Shown in pieces: positions 37,488 through 46,922 of a DNA stretch of 64,000 nucleotides (position 1 is the stretch's first letter; each line of letters opens with the position of its first letter). The stretch covers positions 62,001-126,000 of the forward strand of contig CAUJEM010000166.1 of the NCBI GenBank assembly GCA_963169915.1. Direction: 5' to 3'. Under the pieces are notes generated by a model. It was not told where the DNA came from. It ran no database searches and saw only the letters and a list, made by a program, of their open reading frames with translations. Origin of the DNA: Myxococcota bacterium. GTDB taxonomy: Bacteria > Myxococcota_A > Polyangia > Polyangiales > Polyangiaceae. A program made the position numbers and the translations under genes.

Positions 37488-40400
37488 ATGCAGTGGCTAG
37501 CCGCAATCTGCGTCAAGCGCCCGGTCTTCGCGACCGTCATCGCCCTCCTCTTCACGGTCATCGGCGCCTTCTCCTACCTCAACCTTGGAGTGGATCGCTT
37601 TCCACGCATCGACTTCCCGGTCGTCGTGGTCACGACCATCATCCCGGGCTCGGCGCCGGACCAAGTGGAGCGCGAGGTCAGCGACAAGCTCGAGGCCGCG
37701 GTCAACACCATCAGCGGCATCGATGAGCTGAGGTCCGTCTCGGTGGAGGGCGTGAGCCAGGTCATCGCCATGTTCGTCCTGGAGAAGGACGTCGACGTGG
37801 CGGCCAACGAGGTCCGCGAGAAGGTCTCCGGGGTGCTCGCCGAGCTCCCGCCCGGCATCGATCCCCCTGTGGTCGCGAAGATGGACCCGGACGCCGCGCC
37901 CATCATGACGCTGACCCTCAGCGCCAGCGGCGACGTGCGTGACGTGACCGAGTACGCCGACAAGGGCATCCGCCGTGAGCTCGAGTCCCTGAGCGGGGTC
38001 GGTCAGGTCAGCATCATCGGGGGGCGCAGGAGGCAGATCAACGTCTCACTGGATCCCGACGCGCTCGCGAAGTTTCGGCTCTCCGCCGGGGAGATCGAGC
38101 GCGCCCTAAGGACCCAGAACGTCGAATTTCCAAGCGGCCGCGTCGAGCAGGGCGCGCGCTTGCTCACGGTCCGCACCCTCGGTCGCGTCACGAGCGTGGA
38201 GGCCTTGGGCGACGTCATCGTGGCCACCCGCGGGGACTATTCGGTGCGCCTGCGCGACGTGGGCACGGTGGAGGACGGCAAGACCGAGGCAGAGTCGGGC
38301 GGCTTCCAGGGCAAGCAGCCCATGGTGTTTCTCAGCGTCCGCAAGCAGTCCGGCACCAACACGCTAGAGGTGGTGGCGCGCGTCAACGAGCGACTGAAGG
38401 AGCTCGCGCCGCGCATGCCCGCCGGCTACAAGCTGGAGCTGGCGCGCGATCAATCCGAGTTCATCGGCAACGCCGTGCACGCCGTGAAGGAGCACCTGGT
38501 CCTGGGCGGCCTGCTCGCCATCATCGTGGTCTTCATCTTCCTCGGCAACTGGCGCTCCACCCTGATCGCCGCCGTGTCCATCCCGGTCAGCATCATCAGC
38601 ACCTTCGCGCTGATGAGCTTCGCCGGCTTCACGCTCAACTCCATCACGCTGCTGGCGCTCACGCTGGCGGTCGGCATCGTCATCGACGACTCGATCGTGG
38701 TGCTGGAGAACATCTACCGTCACATCGAGGAGAAGGGCGCCACGCCGCTGCAGGCCGCGGGCGACGGCACCAAGGAGATTGGCCTCGCGGTGCTCGCCAC
38801 CACCCTGTCGCTCATCGCGGTCTTCCTGCCGGTGGCGTTCATGGGCGGCATCGTGGGGCGCTTCATGAACTCCTTTGGGTTGACGATGGCCTTCGCCATC
38901 GGCGTCTCGCTCGTCATGAGCTTCGTGCTCACGCCCATGATGAGCAGCCGTATGCTCAAGGCCGTGGTCCACGACCCGGGCGCAACCCCCAAGAAATCCT
39001 GGTTTTATGGCCCGATCGAGGCCACCTACATGAAGCTGCTCGGCTGGTCCATGCGGCGGCGCTGGGTGGTGGTGCTCGCCAGCCTGGGCGCGCTGCTGTC
39101 CACGCCGCTGCTCGGGAAGATCGCCCACAAGAACTTCCTGCCGGAGGAGGACGAGTCGCAGTTCGCCGCCATCATCCGGCTCCCGGAGGGCTCCAGCCTG
39201 GACGCCACGCGCATCGAGGCCACCCGGGTGGCGAGCGAGATCGAGAAGCTGCCGGGCGTCAAGTACGCCGTCACCACGGTGGGCGACGATCCGCAGAAGA
39301 CCCAGAACCTCGCCAACATCTACGTCAAGCTAGTCCCCCCGAGCGAGCGCCGCGACAGCCAGCAGCAGCTCGTCACCCAGGCGCGCGCCGTGCTCGAGGC
39401 GCAGCCGAACTTCAGCCAGTGGCGCGCCTCCGTGGGGCTCATCCCCATGTTCTCCGGGGCCGGCTCCGCCGCGGCCATCCAGTACCAAATCCAAGGTACG
39501 GATCTGCGCCGGCTCGAGGAGATGTCCGCCACCCTGCTCGCGCGGCTCAAGGCGATCCCGGGCGTGGTGGACGCCGACACCTCGCTCATCGTGGGCAAGC
39601 CGGAGCTCAACGTCCACATCGATCGCCAGCGCGCGGCCGATCTCGGCGTGAACGTCGCGGACATCGCCGGCGCGCTGCGCCTGCTCGTCGGCGGCTACGA
39701 GGTCTCCACCTTCGCCGAAGGGGGCGAGCAGTACGACGTGCTGCTCCGGGCGTCCGCGGGGGCGCGCGCCAGCGCCGACTCGCTCCGGCGGCTGACGGTG
39801 CCCAGCACCAAGCTCGGCACCGTCCCGCTCGAGAACGTGGTCACGCTCGCCGAGGGGACCGGCCCGTCGCGCATCGACCGCTACAACCGCAAGAAGACGG
39901 TCAACGTCACCGCGAACCTGCTTCCCGGCACCTCCCAGCAGGGGGTGCTCGACGGGCTCGATCGCGCCATCAAGGACATGAACCTCCCCTCGGGCTACTC
40001 CGCGGGCCCCATCGGGCAGTCCAAGGAGCTGGGGCGCGCCGCGGCGAACTTCCTGCTGGCCTTCGTGCTCTCCATCATCTTCATGTACCTGGTGCTGGCC
40101 GCGCAGTTCGAGTCCTGGCTGCACCCGGTGACCATCCTCATCAGCTTACCGCTGACCGTGCCCTTCGCCATCCTGAGCGTCATCATCTCCGGGCAGAGCC
40201 TCAACATCTTCTCCATGCTCGGCATCTTGGTGCTCTTCGGCATCGTGAAGAAGAACTCCATCTTGCAGATCGACCACACCATCCAGCTCCGCGCCGCAGG
40301 CCACGATCGACTGCACGCAGTGCTGGAGGCCAACCGCGACCGTCTCCGGCCCATCCTCATGACGACCGTGGCCTTCGTCGCCGGGATGGTCCCCTTGGTC

Positions 40401-40610
40401 TTCTCGAGCGGGGCTGGCGCCGGCACGAACCGCGCGACCGGCTTCGTCATCATCGGCGGGCAGACGCTGGCCTTGCTGCTCACCTTGCTCGCCACGCCCG
40501 TCGCCTACACCCTGTTCGACGACGTCTCCCAGTGGTTCGCGCGAAAGCTGCGCCGCGGCGCGCCGCCGCTGCCAGGGCCGAGCGGCCCCGTCCCCACGGC
40601 GGCGGAGTGA
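37488..40610 (+). CDS. RND-family efflux pump (HAE1/AcrB-like)
   Basis: The 1040-residue product is the proton-driven inner-membrane pump. It has twelve transmembrane helices in the usual 1+5+1+5 plan, with two large periplasmic loops. The proton relay is present: paired Asp residues in [14 protein letters not shown] (helix 4) and the Lys in [15 protein letters not shown] (helix 10). Typical blocks include [15 protein letters not shown] and [20 protein letters not shown]. Together with the adaptor and TetR genes it forms a drug or metabolite export operon. It ends 19 bases before the convergent speH gene. The substrate cannot be read from sequence. Confidence 0.96.
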   Translation: MQWLAAICVKRPVFATVIALLFTVIGAFSYLNLGVDRFPRIDFPVVVVTTIIPGSAPDQVEREVSDKLEAAVNTISGIDELRSVSVEGVSQVIAMFVLEKDVDVAANEVREKVSGVLAELPPGIDPPVVAKMDPDAAPIMTLTLSASGDVRDVTEYADKGIRRELESLSGVGQVSIIGGRRRQINVSLDPDALAKFRLSAGEIERALRTQNVEFPSGRVEQGARLLTVRTLGRVTSVEALGDVIVATRGDYSVRLRDVGTVEDGKTEAESGGFQGKQPMVFLSVRKQSGTNTLEVVARVNERLKELAPRMPAGYKLELARDQSEFIGNAVHAVKEHLVLGGLLAIIVVFIFLGNWRSTLIAAVSIPVSIISTFALMSFAGFTLNSITLLALTLAVGIVIDDSIVVLENIYRHIEEKGATPLQAAGDGTKEIGLAVLATTLSLIAVFLPVAFMGGIVGRFMNSFGLTMAFAIGVSLVMSFVLTPMMSSRMLKAVVHDPGATPKKSWFYGPIEATYMKLLGWSMRRRWVVVLASLGALLSTPLLGKIAHKNFLPEEDESQFAAIIRLPEGSSLDATRIEATRVASEIEKLPGVKYAVTTVGDDPQKTQNLANIYVKLVPPSERRDSQQQLVTQARAVLEAQPNFSQWRASVGLIPMFSGAGSAAAIQYQIQGTDLRRLEEMSATLLARLKAIPGVVDADTSLIVGKPELNVHIDRQRAADLGVNVADIAGALRLLVGGYEVSTFAEGGEQYDVLLRASAGARASADSLRRLTVPSTKLGTVPLENVVTLAEGTGPSRIDRYNRKKTVNVTANLLPGTSQQGVLDGLDRAIKDMNLPSGYSAGPIGQSKELGRAAANFLLAFVLSIIFMYLVLAAQFESWLHPVTILISLPLTVPFAILSVIISGQSLNIFSMLGILVLFGIVKKNSILQIDHTIQLRAAGHDRLHAVLEANRDRLRPILMTTVAFVAGMVPLVFSSGAGAGTNRATGFVIIGGQTLALLLTLLATPVAYTLFDDVSQWFARKLRRGAPPLPGPSGPVPTAAE

Positions 40611-40629
40611 CGGCAGGAGCGCCGCCGCG

Positions 40630-41049
40630 CTACTCTGGGCGGCGCTCCACCTCGCCCGCGAGCAGCCCCACCGCGCCAGGGAGCCCCCGGCGCACGAGCA
40701 GCAGCTCGGCGCGCTCCGCGCGCAGGCCGAGGCGGAGGTGCTCGGCGGCGAGGTAGGGATCGAGCTGCCCACAGGTGAAGAAATCCACCGCCACGTAGCC
40801 GTGCTCGGGCCACGTGTGGACGCTGAGGTGAGACTCCTCGATCACCACGACCCCGCTGACCCCTTGCGGAGCGTAGCGGTGGAAGACCTCCGCCACCACC
40901 GTCGCGCCCGAGCGCCGCGCGGCCTCGAGCAGCAGGCCCCGTAGCGCCTGGAGGTCGTTGGTCAGCTCGGGCGCGCAGCCGTGCAGCTCGACAAGCAGGT
41001 GAGCGGACGCGGTCTCCAAGGCCTCGAGCGTCGCCCTGGTCGTGGCCAC
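40630..41049 (-). CDS. speH: S-adenosylmethionine decarboxylase proenzyme (SpeH type)
   Basis: This pyruvoyl enzyme makes decarboxylated SAM, the aminopropyl donor for spermidine. The 139-residue product has the self-cleavage site EESHLSVHTWPEHG (cleaved between Glu72 and Ser73) and the catalytic His78 and Cys93 (DFFTCG), all intact. The length fits the short bacterial class. It lies only three bases behind the Bax1-like nuclease gene in a tight minus-strand operon. No spermidine synthase gene is visible nearby, so the DNA-processing context is unusual. Confidence 0.95.
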   Translation of the reverse strand: MATTRATLEALETASAHLLVELHGCAPELTNDLQALRGLLLEAARRSGATVVAEVFHRYAPQGVSGVVVIEESHLSVHTWPEHGYVAVDFFTCGQLDPYLAAEHLRLGLRAERAELLLVRRGLPGAVGLLAGEVERRPE

Positions 41050-41052
41050 CGG

Positions 41053-42261
41053 TCAACCCCGTCCGAGCCCGGCGCGGCTCCTCAGCGCCTCGAGCTTCTC
41101 GAGCACCGCGCGAGCGCTCGGCACGCCCTTGTAGACGTAGAGCGCGGCGTGCTGCTCGTCCTCCAGCACCTGCTCGCTGACGCGCAGGCGCCGGCTCAGC
41201 GCGAACAGCACCGGCTCCGGGAGCCCGGCCGTCGCGTAATCGACGCGCCGCCACACGGCCTCGCGGCTCCAGTAGCCGAGCAGCTCGAGGTGGAGGCGCG
41301 CGCCGGTCGGACGGTGCAAAAAGCACAGATCCGGGACGATGACCCCGAGCCCCGGCACCTGCAGGAGCGCCTCGCTGCGGGTGGCGGTCCAGGCCGAGCC
41401 GAGCGCGCCGAACTCCTCCAGCAGGCGGCGGCGCTCCTCTACTTCGAGCGCCCCTTCCACCTCGGCGCCGCCGCCCTCGTGCTGAAACTCCAGCGTCTCG
41501 CGCGCCTTGCCCCACCGCAGCTCCGCCGACAGCCTGTAGCGCTGGCAGCCCTCGAGCGCAGGCAAGAGCAGCGCGAGCGCCAGGCCATATTTCGTCACGG
41601 ACTCGAACAGCCCGAAGGGGCCGTCGATCTCGAGCAGGTAGCCAGGCTCCGCCGGCTGGATCCGGTAGAGCAAGCGCCGAAATTTGAGCTTGGCGAACAG
41701 CGCGCGGTACGCCTCGGGCGAGGCACACTCGACGAGCACCGTCACCCGCACGGCGCGCAGGAGGACCGCCTGGACCTGCCCCGCCTGCCAGGCCCCCACC
41801 AGCTCGGTCGCGCTGAAGGACGGCGCGGACCGCAGCACCTCCGCGCCGTGGAGGTCCGCGAAGAGCGCGGCCTCCACCTGCTCCAGGCTGACGCCGTGGG
41901 CCTGCGCCGTCGCCTCCAAGATGGCAGCTCGCTCGTAGCTGCCCGCACGCCGCGCGGCGCTCGCGCGAGAGAACACCGCTCGCCGCAGGTCCACGGGCTC
42001 GAGCAGCGGCTCCGTCTGGTAGTGCGCCGCGTCCTCGCAGAGCTTCACCAAGCCGCTCCACGCGCGCAGAGAGGAGGCGCCCGCACCGAGCTCACGCAAG
42101 GCTTGACGCAGTTTGTCCCGCGGCTGCCCTCGGTGCTCGAGGTAGCACCTGAGCAGCAGCTCGGCGTCCTGCTCGAGCCGCTGGAGCGCTAGCCCCGTGG
42201 GCCGCGTCAGCACGAGCTTGCCCTGCCTCCGCCGCGCCAACACATGCTCCGCGCTCAACAT
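41053..42261 (-). CDS. Bax1/DUF790-like nuclease, partner of XPB-type helicase
   Basis: The 402-residue product belongs, by its pattern, to the DUF790/Bax1 family. These are PD-(D/E)XK-type nucleases found next to XPB helicases, mostly in archaea. The nuclease core is visible near the C-terminus: VPDLCFLHR followed by HLELLGYWSREAVWRRV, which gives the Asp and Glu ligands. The N-terminal half has the helical and beta segments of the family. It starts three bases after the XPB-like helicase stop and ends three bases before speH, so all are co-transcribed. A joint role in DNA unwinding and incision is inferred from the family. Confidence 0.82.
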   Translation of the reverse strand: MLSAEHVLARRRQGKLVLTRPTGLALQRLEQDAELLLRCYLEHRGQPRDKLRQALRELGAGASSLRAWSGLVKLCEDAAHYQTEPLLEPVDLRRAVFSRASAARRAGSYERAAILEATAQAHGVSLEQVEAALFADLHGAEVLRSAPSFSATELVGAWQAGQVQAVLLRAVRVTVLVECASPEAYRALFAKLKFRRLLYRIQPAEPGYLLEIDGPFGLFESVTKYGLALALLLPALEGCQRYRLSAELRWGKARETLEFQHEGGGAEVEGALEVEERRRLLEEFGALGSAWTATRSEALLQVPGLGVIVPDLCFLHRPTGARLHLELLGYWSREAVWRRVDYATAGLPEPVLFALSRRLRVSEQVLEDEQHAALYVYKGVPSARAVLEKLEALRSRAGLGRG

Positions 42262-42264
42262 GGC

Positions 42265-43671
42265 TCACCGGTAGGCCGAGTGCTCACGCCGACGATCACT
42301 CGTGGAGGTCTCCCCGGTGCCGCCGCTGACGAGCTCATACAGCACGGCGCGCTTGCCGTCGCGCTGCCGCAGCACGCGACCGAGGCGCTGGACGTGCTCC
42401 CGGACGGAGCCGCTCCCGCTCAGCACGATGGCGACGTTCGCGTCCGGCACGTCCACCCCCTCGTTGAGCACCTTCGAGGTGACGACGGCGCCGTACTCTC
42501 CCTCCGAGAAACGCTCTAGGATCTCGGCGCGCTCGCGGAGCTTGGTCTGATGCGTGATGATGGGGAGCAGACAGCGTCGCGCCACTTCATACGCGGTCGC
42601 GTTGTCTTGGGTGAAGACGATGACGCGCCCGCCGCGGTGCTCGTCGAGGAGCTGCTCCACCAGCTCCAGCTTGGCGTGCGCCGCGAAGGCGAGCTCACGC
42701 TGACGGCGGTGCGCGCGGAACGCCCTCCGCCCTGGCTCGCTGCGCATGGCGACCCTCAGGAACTGCTGCCAACCGTCCGGGCTGCCCAGGCGCAGCCCCT
42801 GCTGCCTCACGAAGGCCAGGTAGAGCGCGCGCTCGGCGTCGTGCTCCTCGCGCTCGGCCTGGGTCAGCTCCACGATGATGCGCTCGGTGTCGTAGCTGGC
42901 CAGGTAGCTCCCGGACAGCTCGGTGATGTCCTTGCGGTAGATCACCGGGCCGATGAGCTGCGACAGCTCGAGCTCTCGCTCATCCGCGCGCTCGGGCGTC
43001 GCGGTGAGGCCCAAGCGAAACGGCGCGAGGCAGCTCTTGGCGCTCAATGCATAGCTGGCGCTCGGCAGATGATGGCACTCATCGAACACCACGAGCCCGT
43101 ACCGAGCCCCCAGGTGGTCCATGTGCAGGTACGCCGAGTCGTAGGTGGTGACGGTCAGCGGCCGAGGATCATGGCTGCCACCGCCGATGAGCCCGACCGG
43201 CTCCCCGAAGCTCCGGCGGAGCAGCGCGTGCCATTGACGGACGAGGTCCAGCGTGGGCGCGACCACCAAGGCGCTGCGGCGCTTGGCGTCGATCGCCATC
43301 ACCGCGACGTGGCTCTTGCCGGCGCCGGTGGGCAAGACCACGACGCCGCGCCCCTGCGCGCGCAGCCAAGCCTCGAGCGCCTCGCGCTGGAAGGGCCGCG
43401 GCTCCCGGCGGACGCGCAGGGGTGGCTCGAGCACCGAGTAGCCGCGGGCGCGGTCCAGCAGCTCGACCTGGCCGTGCAGCGCGCGCACGCTCTCCGCGTA
43501 GGCCATCGCCGGCGCGCGCAGGCACGCCGAGCGCTCGTCCCAGCGGAACGCCTCCGGGACGCGAGGGTCGCCCTGCGCGAGGCCCCGCAGCTCCAGCGTC
43601 CCCGCGAAGAAGCTCAGCTCGACCGGCGCCGGCCCTCGCGAGGGCTCTGCTGCGGATCCACGCGCGCTCAA
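42265..43671 (-). CDS. XPB-like superfamily 2 DNA helicase
   Basis: The product (468 aa from the chosen TTG) has helicase motifs in order: a Q-like region (PRPFQREALEAWL), Walker A LPTGAGKSH (near residue 114), motif Ib (VVAPTLDLVRQWH), DEAH-like VVFDECHHL, LGLTATPER, and motif VI QRLGRVLRQRDGK. The pairing with a Bax1-like nuclease marks it as XPB-like. The open frame begins further upstream, but a TTG overlaps the stop of the preceding lipoprotein gene (TTGA) and follows a GAGAGGAAG element; that start is preferred and uncertain. It probably opens damaged or stalled DNA for the nuclease. Confidence 0.87.
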   Translation of the reverse strand: MSARGSAAEPSRGPAPVELSFFAGTLELRGLAQGDPRVPEAFRWDERSACLRAPAMAYAESVRALHGQVELLDRARGYSVLEPPLRVRREPRPFQREALEAWLRAQGRGVVVLPTGAGKSHVAVMAIDAKRRSALVVAPTLDLVRQWHALLRRSFGEPVGLIGGGSHDPRPLTVTTYDSAYLHMDHLGARYGLVVFDECHHLPSASYALSAKSCLAPFRLGLTATPERADERELELSQLIGPVIYRKDITELSGSYLASYDTERIIVELTQAEREEHDAERALYLAFVRQQGLRLGSPDGWQQFLRVAMRSEPGRRAFRAHRRQRELAFAAHAKLELVEQLLDEHRGGRVIVFTQDNATAYEVARRCLLPIITHQTKLRERAEILERFSEGEYGAVVTSKVLNEGVDVPDANVAIVLSGSGSVREHVQRLGRVLRQRDGKRAVLYELVSGGTGETSTSDRRREHSAYR

Positions 43672-44444
43672 TCGCGGCCCACCACTTCCTCTCCCGTGGC
43701 GGTGCCCGTGCAGAGCCAGCCCTCCTGACCGTGACGGATGCACCGCACGCCGACCACCCCGCTCCCGCCATGGCGCGCGGCCGCCGCCAGCACGCCGCTC
43801 CTCGCACCACGCTCGGTGCAGCCGCGCACGCAGCGCGCGAGCACGTCCGCCAGCTCCACGCTGCCGAGCGGGGCGAGGGCGTACTCGCGCACCTGATCGC
43901 TGCGGAGCGGCGCGCGCGGCGCCACCTGGCTGAGTCGACTGTCGACCCGGATGGCCCAGCCCTCCGCCGCGCGCGCCTGCCCCGCCGGGTAGGGCTCGAG
44001 CCGACCCATGGGCGTGCCCGTCTCCCCGCGCCGGCGCCGCTCACGGAGCGCCTCCTCCGCCCTGGCCACCGTGCCCGTGCAGGTCAGCCACTGGATCTCC
44101 GGCGCGAGGGACGACGCCCGCGCCGAGCACTCGCGCGCCACGAGCAGCTCCCCTCCGACGTCCGCGGTCTGCTCTCGGAGCACCTGCGACAAGCGCTCTT
44201 CCGAGCAGTCCACGTCGCTGAGCAGCTCGTCGTCGAGGGCCCGCGGGCGCAGATCACGTCGACACTCCGTGGAGAGCTGGCCGAGCGGCTCGTAGGCGCG
44301 CGGGAGCGCGGCCACCTCACGCACCTCCGCGGCGGTCACCACCCGGGCTCTGTTGGCGCCGCTGTAGCGCGCTGGCGCCGCTCCTCCGCATCCGGTGACG
44401 GCACCAAGAGCTCCAAGCAAGACGCCCAGCCTGAACGATCGCAT
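43668..44444 (-). CDS. Cys-rich lipoprotein of unknown function
   Basis: The 258-residue product has a lipobox (GAVTGC, Cys19) and two similar halves. Each half has paired Cys residues and a repeating end, LTCTGTVARAEE in the first and LCTGTATGEEV in the second, which points to an internal duplication. No family is recognised. Its stop overlaps the TTG start of the helicase gene, so a secreted lipoprotein is the first gene of a DNA-repair-like operon. That pairing is odd and may reflect only a shared promoter. An in-frame ATG 12 codons upstream is an alternative start. Confidence 0.65.
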   Translation of the reverse strand: MRSFRLGVLLGALGAVTGCGGAAPARYSGANRARVVTAAEVREVAALPRAYEPLGQLSTECRRDLRPRALDDELLSDVDCSEERLSQVLREQTADVGGELLVARECSARASSLAPEIQWLTCTGTVARAEEALRERRRRGETGTPMGRLEPYPAGQARAAEGWAIRVDSRLSQVAPRAPLRSDQVREYALAPLGSVELADVLARCVRGCTERGARSGVLAAAARHGGSGVVGVRCIRHGQEGWLCTGTATGEEVVGRD

Positions 44445-44512
44445 CGGGCTCAGCTTCCCAGAGCCCCCGGGTGGTCGCAAGGCCTAGCCCGAGGGCTCAC
44501 GGCGCCACGGGC

Positions 44513-45601
44513 TCAAGGACAGCTCGAGCTGGGGGGCCGTGGCTCCCCGCTCTGGAGGGGGATGAGCTGCCCGAGCTCCACGGCGGCGGTCACCGCGTAC
44601 TGGCGAGGTCCCACCTCGAGCTTCGCGCTGGGCGGCAGCGTGATGGGCGGGGTCGACGGCGGGAACGACAGCAGGGTGCCCGGCACGAGCCCAGGGGCGC
44701 CCGTGTCGAAGTCGTCGAGCATCGCGATCAGGTAGCGGGAGCCGCTCCCGACGGTGAAGCCCTTGATCTGGACCGGCTCCGTGCCGCTGAGATCGACGCA
44801 CTCACCCCGCGCCGTTCCCGCCTGCCCCATCCCCTCCACCACCGTGGGCGCGTCGAACAACAGGGCCGTCGCTGGACCTTGCCCATTGTCCAGCGGGGTC
44901 ACCGTGCGGGTGAGCACGACGGAGAGATCTCTCAGCGCCGTCAGGGGCTCGGTGACCGTCGTGGTGCTCCCCTCGCTGAGCGTCACCTCCGTGAGCTGTC
45001 GGCTCCTGGGCACCCCGCGGCTGAAATCACCGTTGACGAACAGCCCGCCTCGGAGCCGGGGGCTGCTCAGGCCCGCCGGGTGATCGGCGAAGCGGAGCCC
45101 GAGGTACACCTTGGACGGTAGGCCATCGATGCGCAGCGCGGGCAGCTCCGAGATCCCGAGCTCCTCGATGCCATGCTGAGTGGGGTCTGGGACCCTGCGC
45201 GTCGCCAAGACCGTGGCGGTCTCCGGGTCCGAGCCCCCGAAGATCTCGACGATGAGCACGCCTCGGCCGTCACGCTCGATGACCTGCTCGTCGAAATCCA
45301 TGGCCTCCGGGGCCAGCTTCAAGCAGAGCACGCTGGAGGTCGCCACCTCCGGGCCGACGCACGGCTCGTCGGCGATGGGGCGCCCGCCCGCCCCGGCGCT
45401 GCCCCCTTGGGCGCCAGCGCCGCCAGCGCCTGCCGCGCCCGCGCTCCCACCAGCGCCTGCCGCCCCAGCCGCTGCTCCCGCGCCCGCGCTCGCGCCCGCG
45501 CCGCTCGACCCTCCGCCCGAGTCATCGCTGCCGCACGCGAGCGAAGCGGCGCTCGCGAGCGCCACGGTCAAGAGCCCTATCGTCAGTGGACGTGCTTGCA
45601 T
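44513..45601 (-). CDS. Lipoprotein with Gly/Ala/Ser-rich linker, unknown function
   Basis: The 362-residue product has a lipobox (SAASLACG, Cys23), then a long low-complexity linker of Gly, Ala and Ser (about residues 26-75), and a beta-rich domain with strings such as LIVEIFGGSDPETATVLATRR and FTVGSGSRYLIAMLDDFD. This layout is common in myxobacterial surface lipoproteins, where the linker projects a folded domain. It resembles DUF4397-type beta domains only loosely. A strong GGAGG site nine bases upstream fixes the start. It follows dinB by 100 bases. Confidence 0.7.
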   Translation of the reverse strand: MQARPLTIGLLTVALASAASLACGSDDSGGGSSGAGASAGAGAAAGAAGAGGSAGAAGAGGAGAQGGSAGAGGRPIADEPCVGPEVATSSVLCLKLAPEAMDFDEQVIERDGRGVLIVEIFGGSDPETATVLATRRVPDPTQHGIEELGISELPALRIDGLPSKVYLGLRFADHPAGLSSPRLRGGLFVNGDFSRGVPRSRQLTEVTLSEGSTTTVTEPLTALRDLSVVLTRTVTPLDNGQGPATALLFDAPTVVEGMGQAGTARGECVDLSGTEPVQIKGFTVGSGSRYLIAMLDDFDTGAPGLVPGTLLSFPPSTPPITLPPSAKLEVGPRQYAVTAAVELGQLIPLQSGEPRPPSSSCP

Positions 45602-45701
45602 CGATACAGACCTCCGCCCCCCTCCGGGGGATCGCTGGAGTACGCGAGATCGCTGCGGGACTCAATCCGGAAGGTCGCTGGTCTCCCGCGTCGCGGGCGT
45701 C

Positions 45702-46922
45702 TCAGCGCTCGGGGCGCGGCGCGCCGCCGCCCTGGATCGCGCCCTCGCCGTACCGCGCGCGGATCCGCTCCAGCGTGGGCTCGACGCCCGGCCGGCGGCG
45801 CTCGGTCACTCGAAACAGCTCGAGCTGAGCCTGGCGAGCGGCGCACAGCTGCGACACCGAGACGCCCAGGAGGCGCACGGGCTCGCGGACGCCCGCCGCC
45901 TCCCACAGCTCCCACGCGACCGTGGCGATGAGCTCGGGGTCGTCCGTGGCGCGCCCCAGCGTACGGCTGCGGCTGACGAGCACGTGCACGGGCTCGAGCT
46001 CCTGAGCCCCCGAGCGCGCTGGGCGCTCCTGCCGCCGACGCGCCAGCTTCGCCTTGACCGTGATCACGCGCCCCCTCAGCGCGGCCTCGCGGAGCCGCGT
46101 GGCCACCTCGACGGCGTGCTCCCGCAGGGCCGCTCGCAGCCGCGCCGGGCGCAGCTCGTCTTGCTCGAAGGTGGCCTCATGGCCACAGCTCTTGCTGTCC
46201 CTGTCGCTGACGACGGGGCGCTCGTCCCTCCCTCGCGCGCGCTCGCGGAGCTCGTGCGCCCGATCGCCCACCAGCGCCCGTAGCTGCTCGGTGGACGCGC
46301 TCGCCAGCTCCGCGAGCGTCTCGAGGCCAGCGCTCCGAAGCTGGCGCTCCAGCACCGGCCCGACTCCCCAGAGCCTTCGCACGGGGAGCGGCGCGAGCAG
46401 CGCCTCCACCTGCTCGGGACGTATGACCACACAGCCGTCCGGCTTGGCCAGCCCGCAGGCGAGCTTCGCCACCAGTTTGTTCGGCCCCACCGCGACCGTC
46501 ATGGTGAGCCCCGTGCGCTCGAGGACGCGCTGCTTGAGGCTGCGGGCCAGGGCCTCCGCTCCCCCGTGGAGCGCCGCGGACGGCGTGATGTCCAAGAAGG
46601 CCTCGTCGAGCGCCAAGGGCTCGATCTGCTGACTGTACCCGCGCAGCACGGCGTGGACGGCGCGTGACGCCGCGGCGTAGCGGTCTGGGTGGGGGGGGAT
46701 GAAGGAGCCCCGCGGACAGAGCTGGCGCGCCCGATAGGCGGGCATCGCGGAGCGGACCCCGAACTGGCGCGCCTCGTAGGAGGCCGCGAGCACGACCGCT
46801 CGTCGCCCCGCGCCGACGACGATGACGGGGCGCCCTCGGAGCCGCGGCGCGTCGCGCTGCTCCACCGAGGCGTAGAAGGCGTCGAGGTCTGCGTGCGCGA
46901 TGAGCCGAGGGGAGCCGCTCAC
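45702..46922 (-). CDS. dinB: DNA polymerase IV (Y-family, translesion)
   Basis: This error-prone polymerase copies past damaged bases. The 406-residue product has the Y-family motifs HADLDAFYASVEQ (metal Asp) and PLALDEAFLDIT (catalytic Asp-Glu). It also has the palm/fingers block GVRSAMPAYRARQLCP, helix-hairpin-helix PVRRLWGVGPVLERQL, a little-finger domain, and a beta-clamp-binding motif QAQLELF near the C-terminus. It starts at a GTG overlapping the stop of the upstream ATPase gene (GTGA), so both are made together. The longer open frame upstream is a shadow of that ATPase. Confidence 0.93.
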   Translation of the reverse strand: MSGSPRLIAHADLDAFYASVEQRDAPRLRGRPVIVVGAGRRAVVLAASYEARQFGVRSAMPAYRARQLCPRGSFIPPHPDRYAAASRAVHAVLRGYSQQIEPLALDEAFLDITPSAALHGGAEALARSLKQRVLERTGLTMTVAVGPNKLVAKLACGLAKPDGCVVIRPEQVEALLAPLPVRRLWGVGPVLERQLRSAGLETLAELASASTEQLRALVGDRAHELRERARGRDERPVVSDRDSKSCGHEATFEQDELRPARLRAALREHAVEVATRLREAALRGRVITVKAKLARRRQERPARSGAQELEPVHVLVSRSRTLGRATDDPELIATVAWELWEAAGVREPVRLLGVSVSQLCAARQAQLELFRVTERRRPGVEPTLERIRARYGEGAIQGGGAPRPER

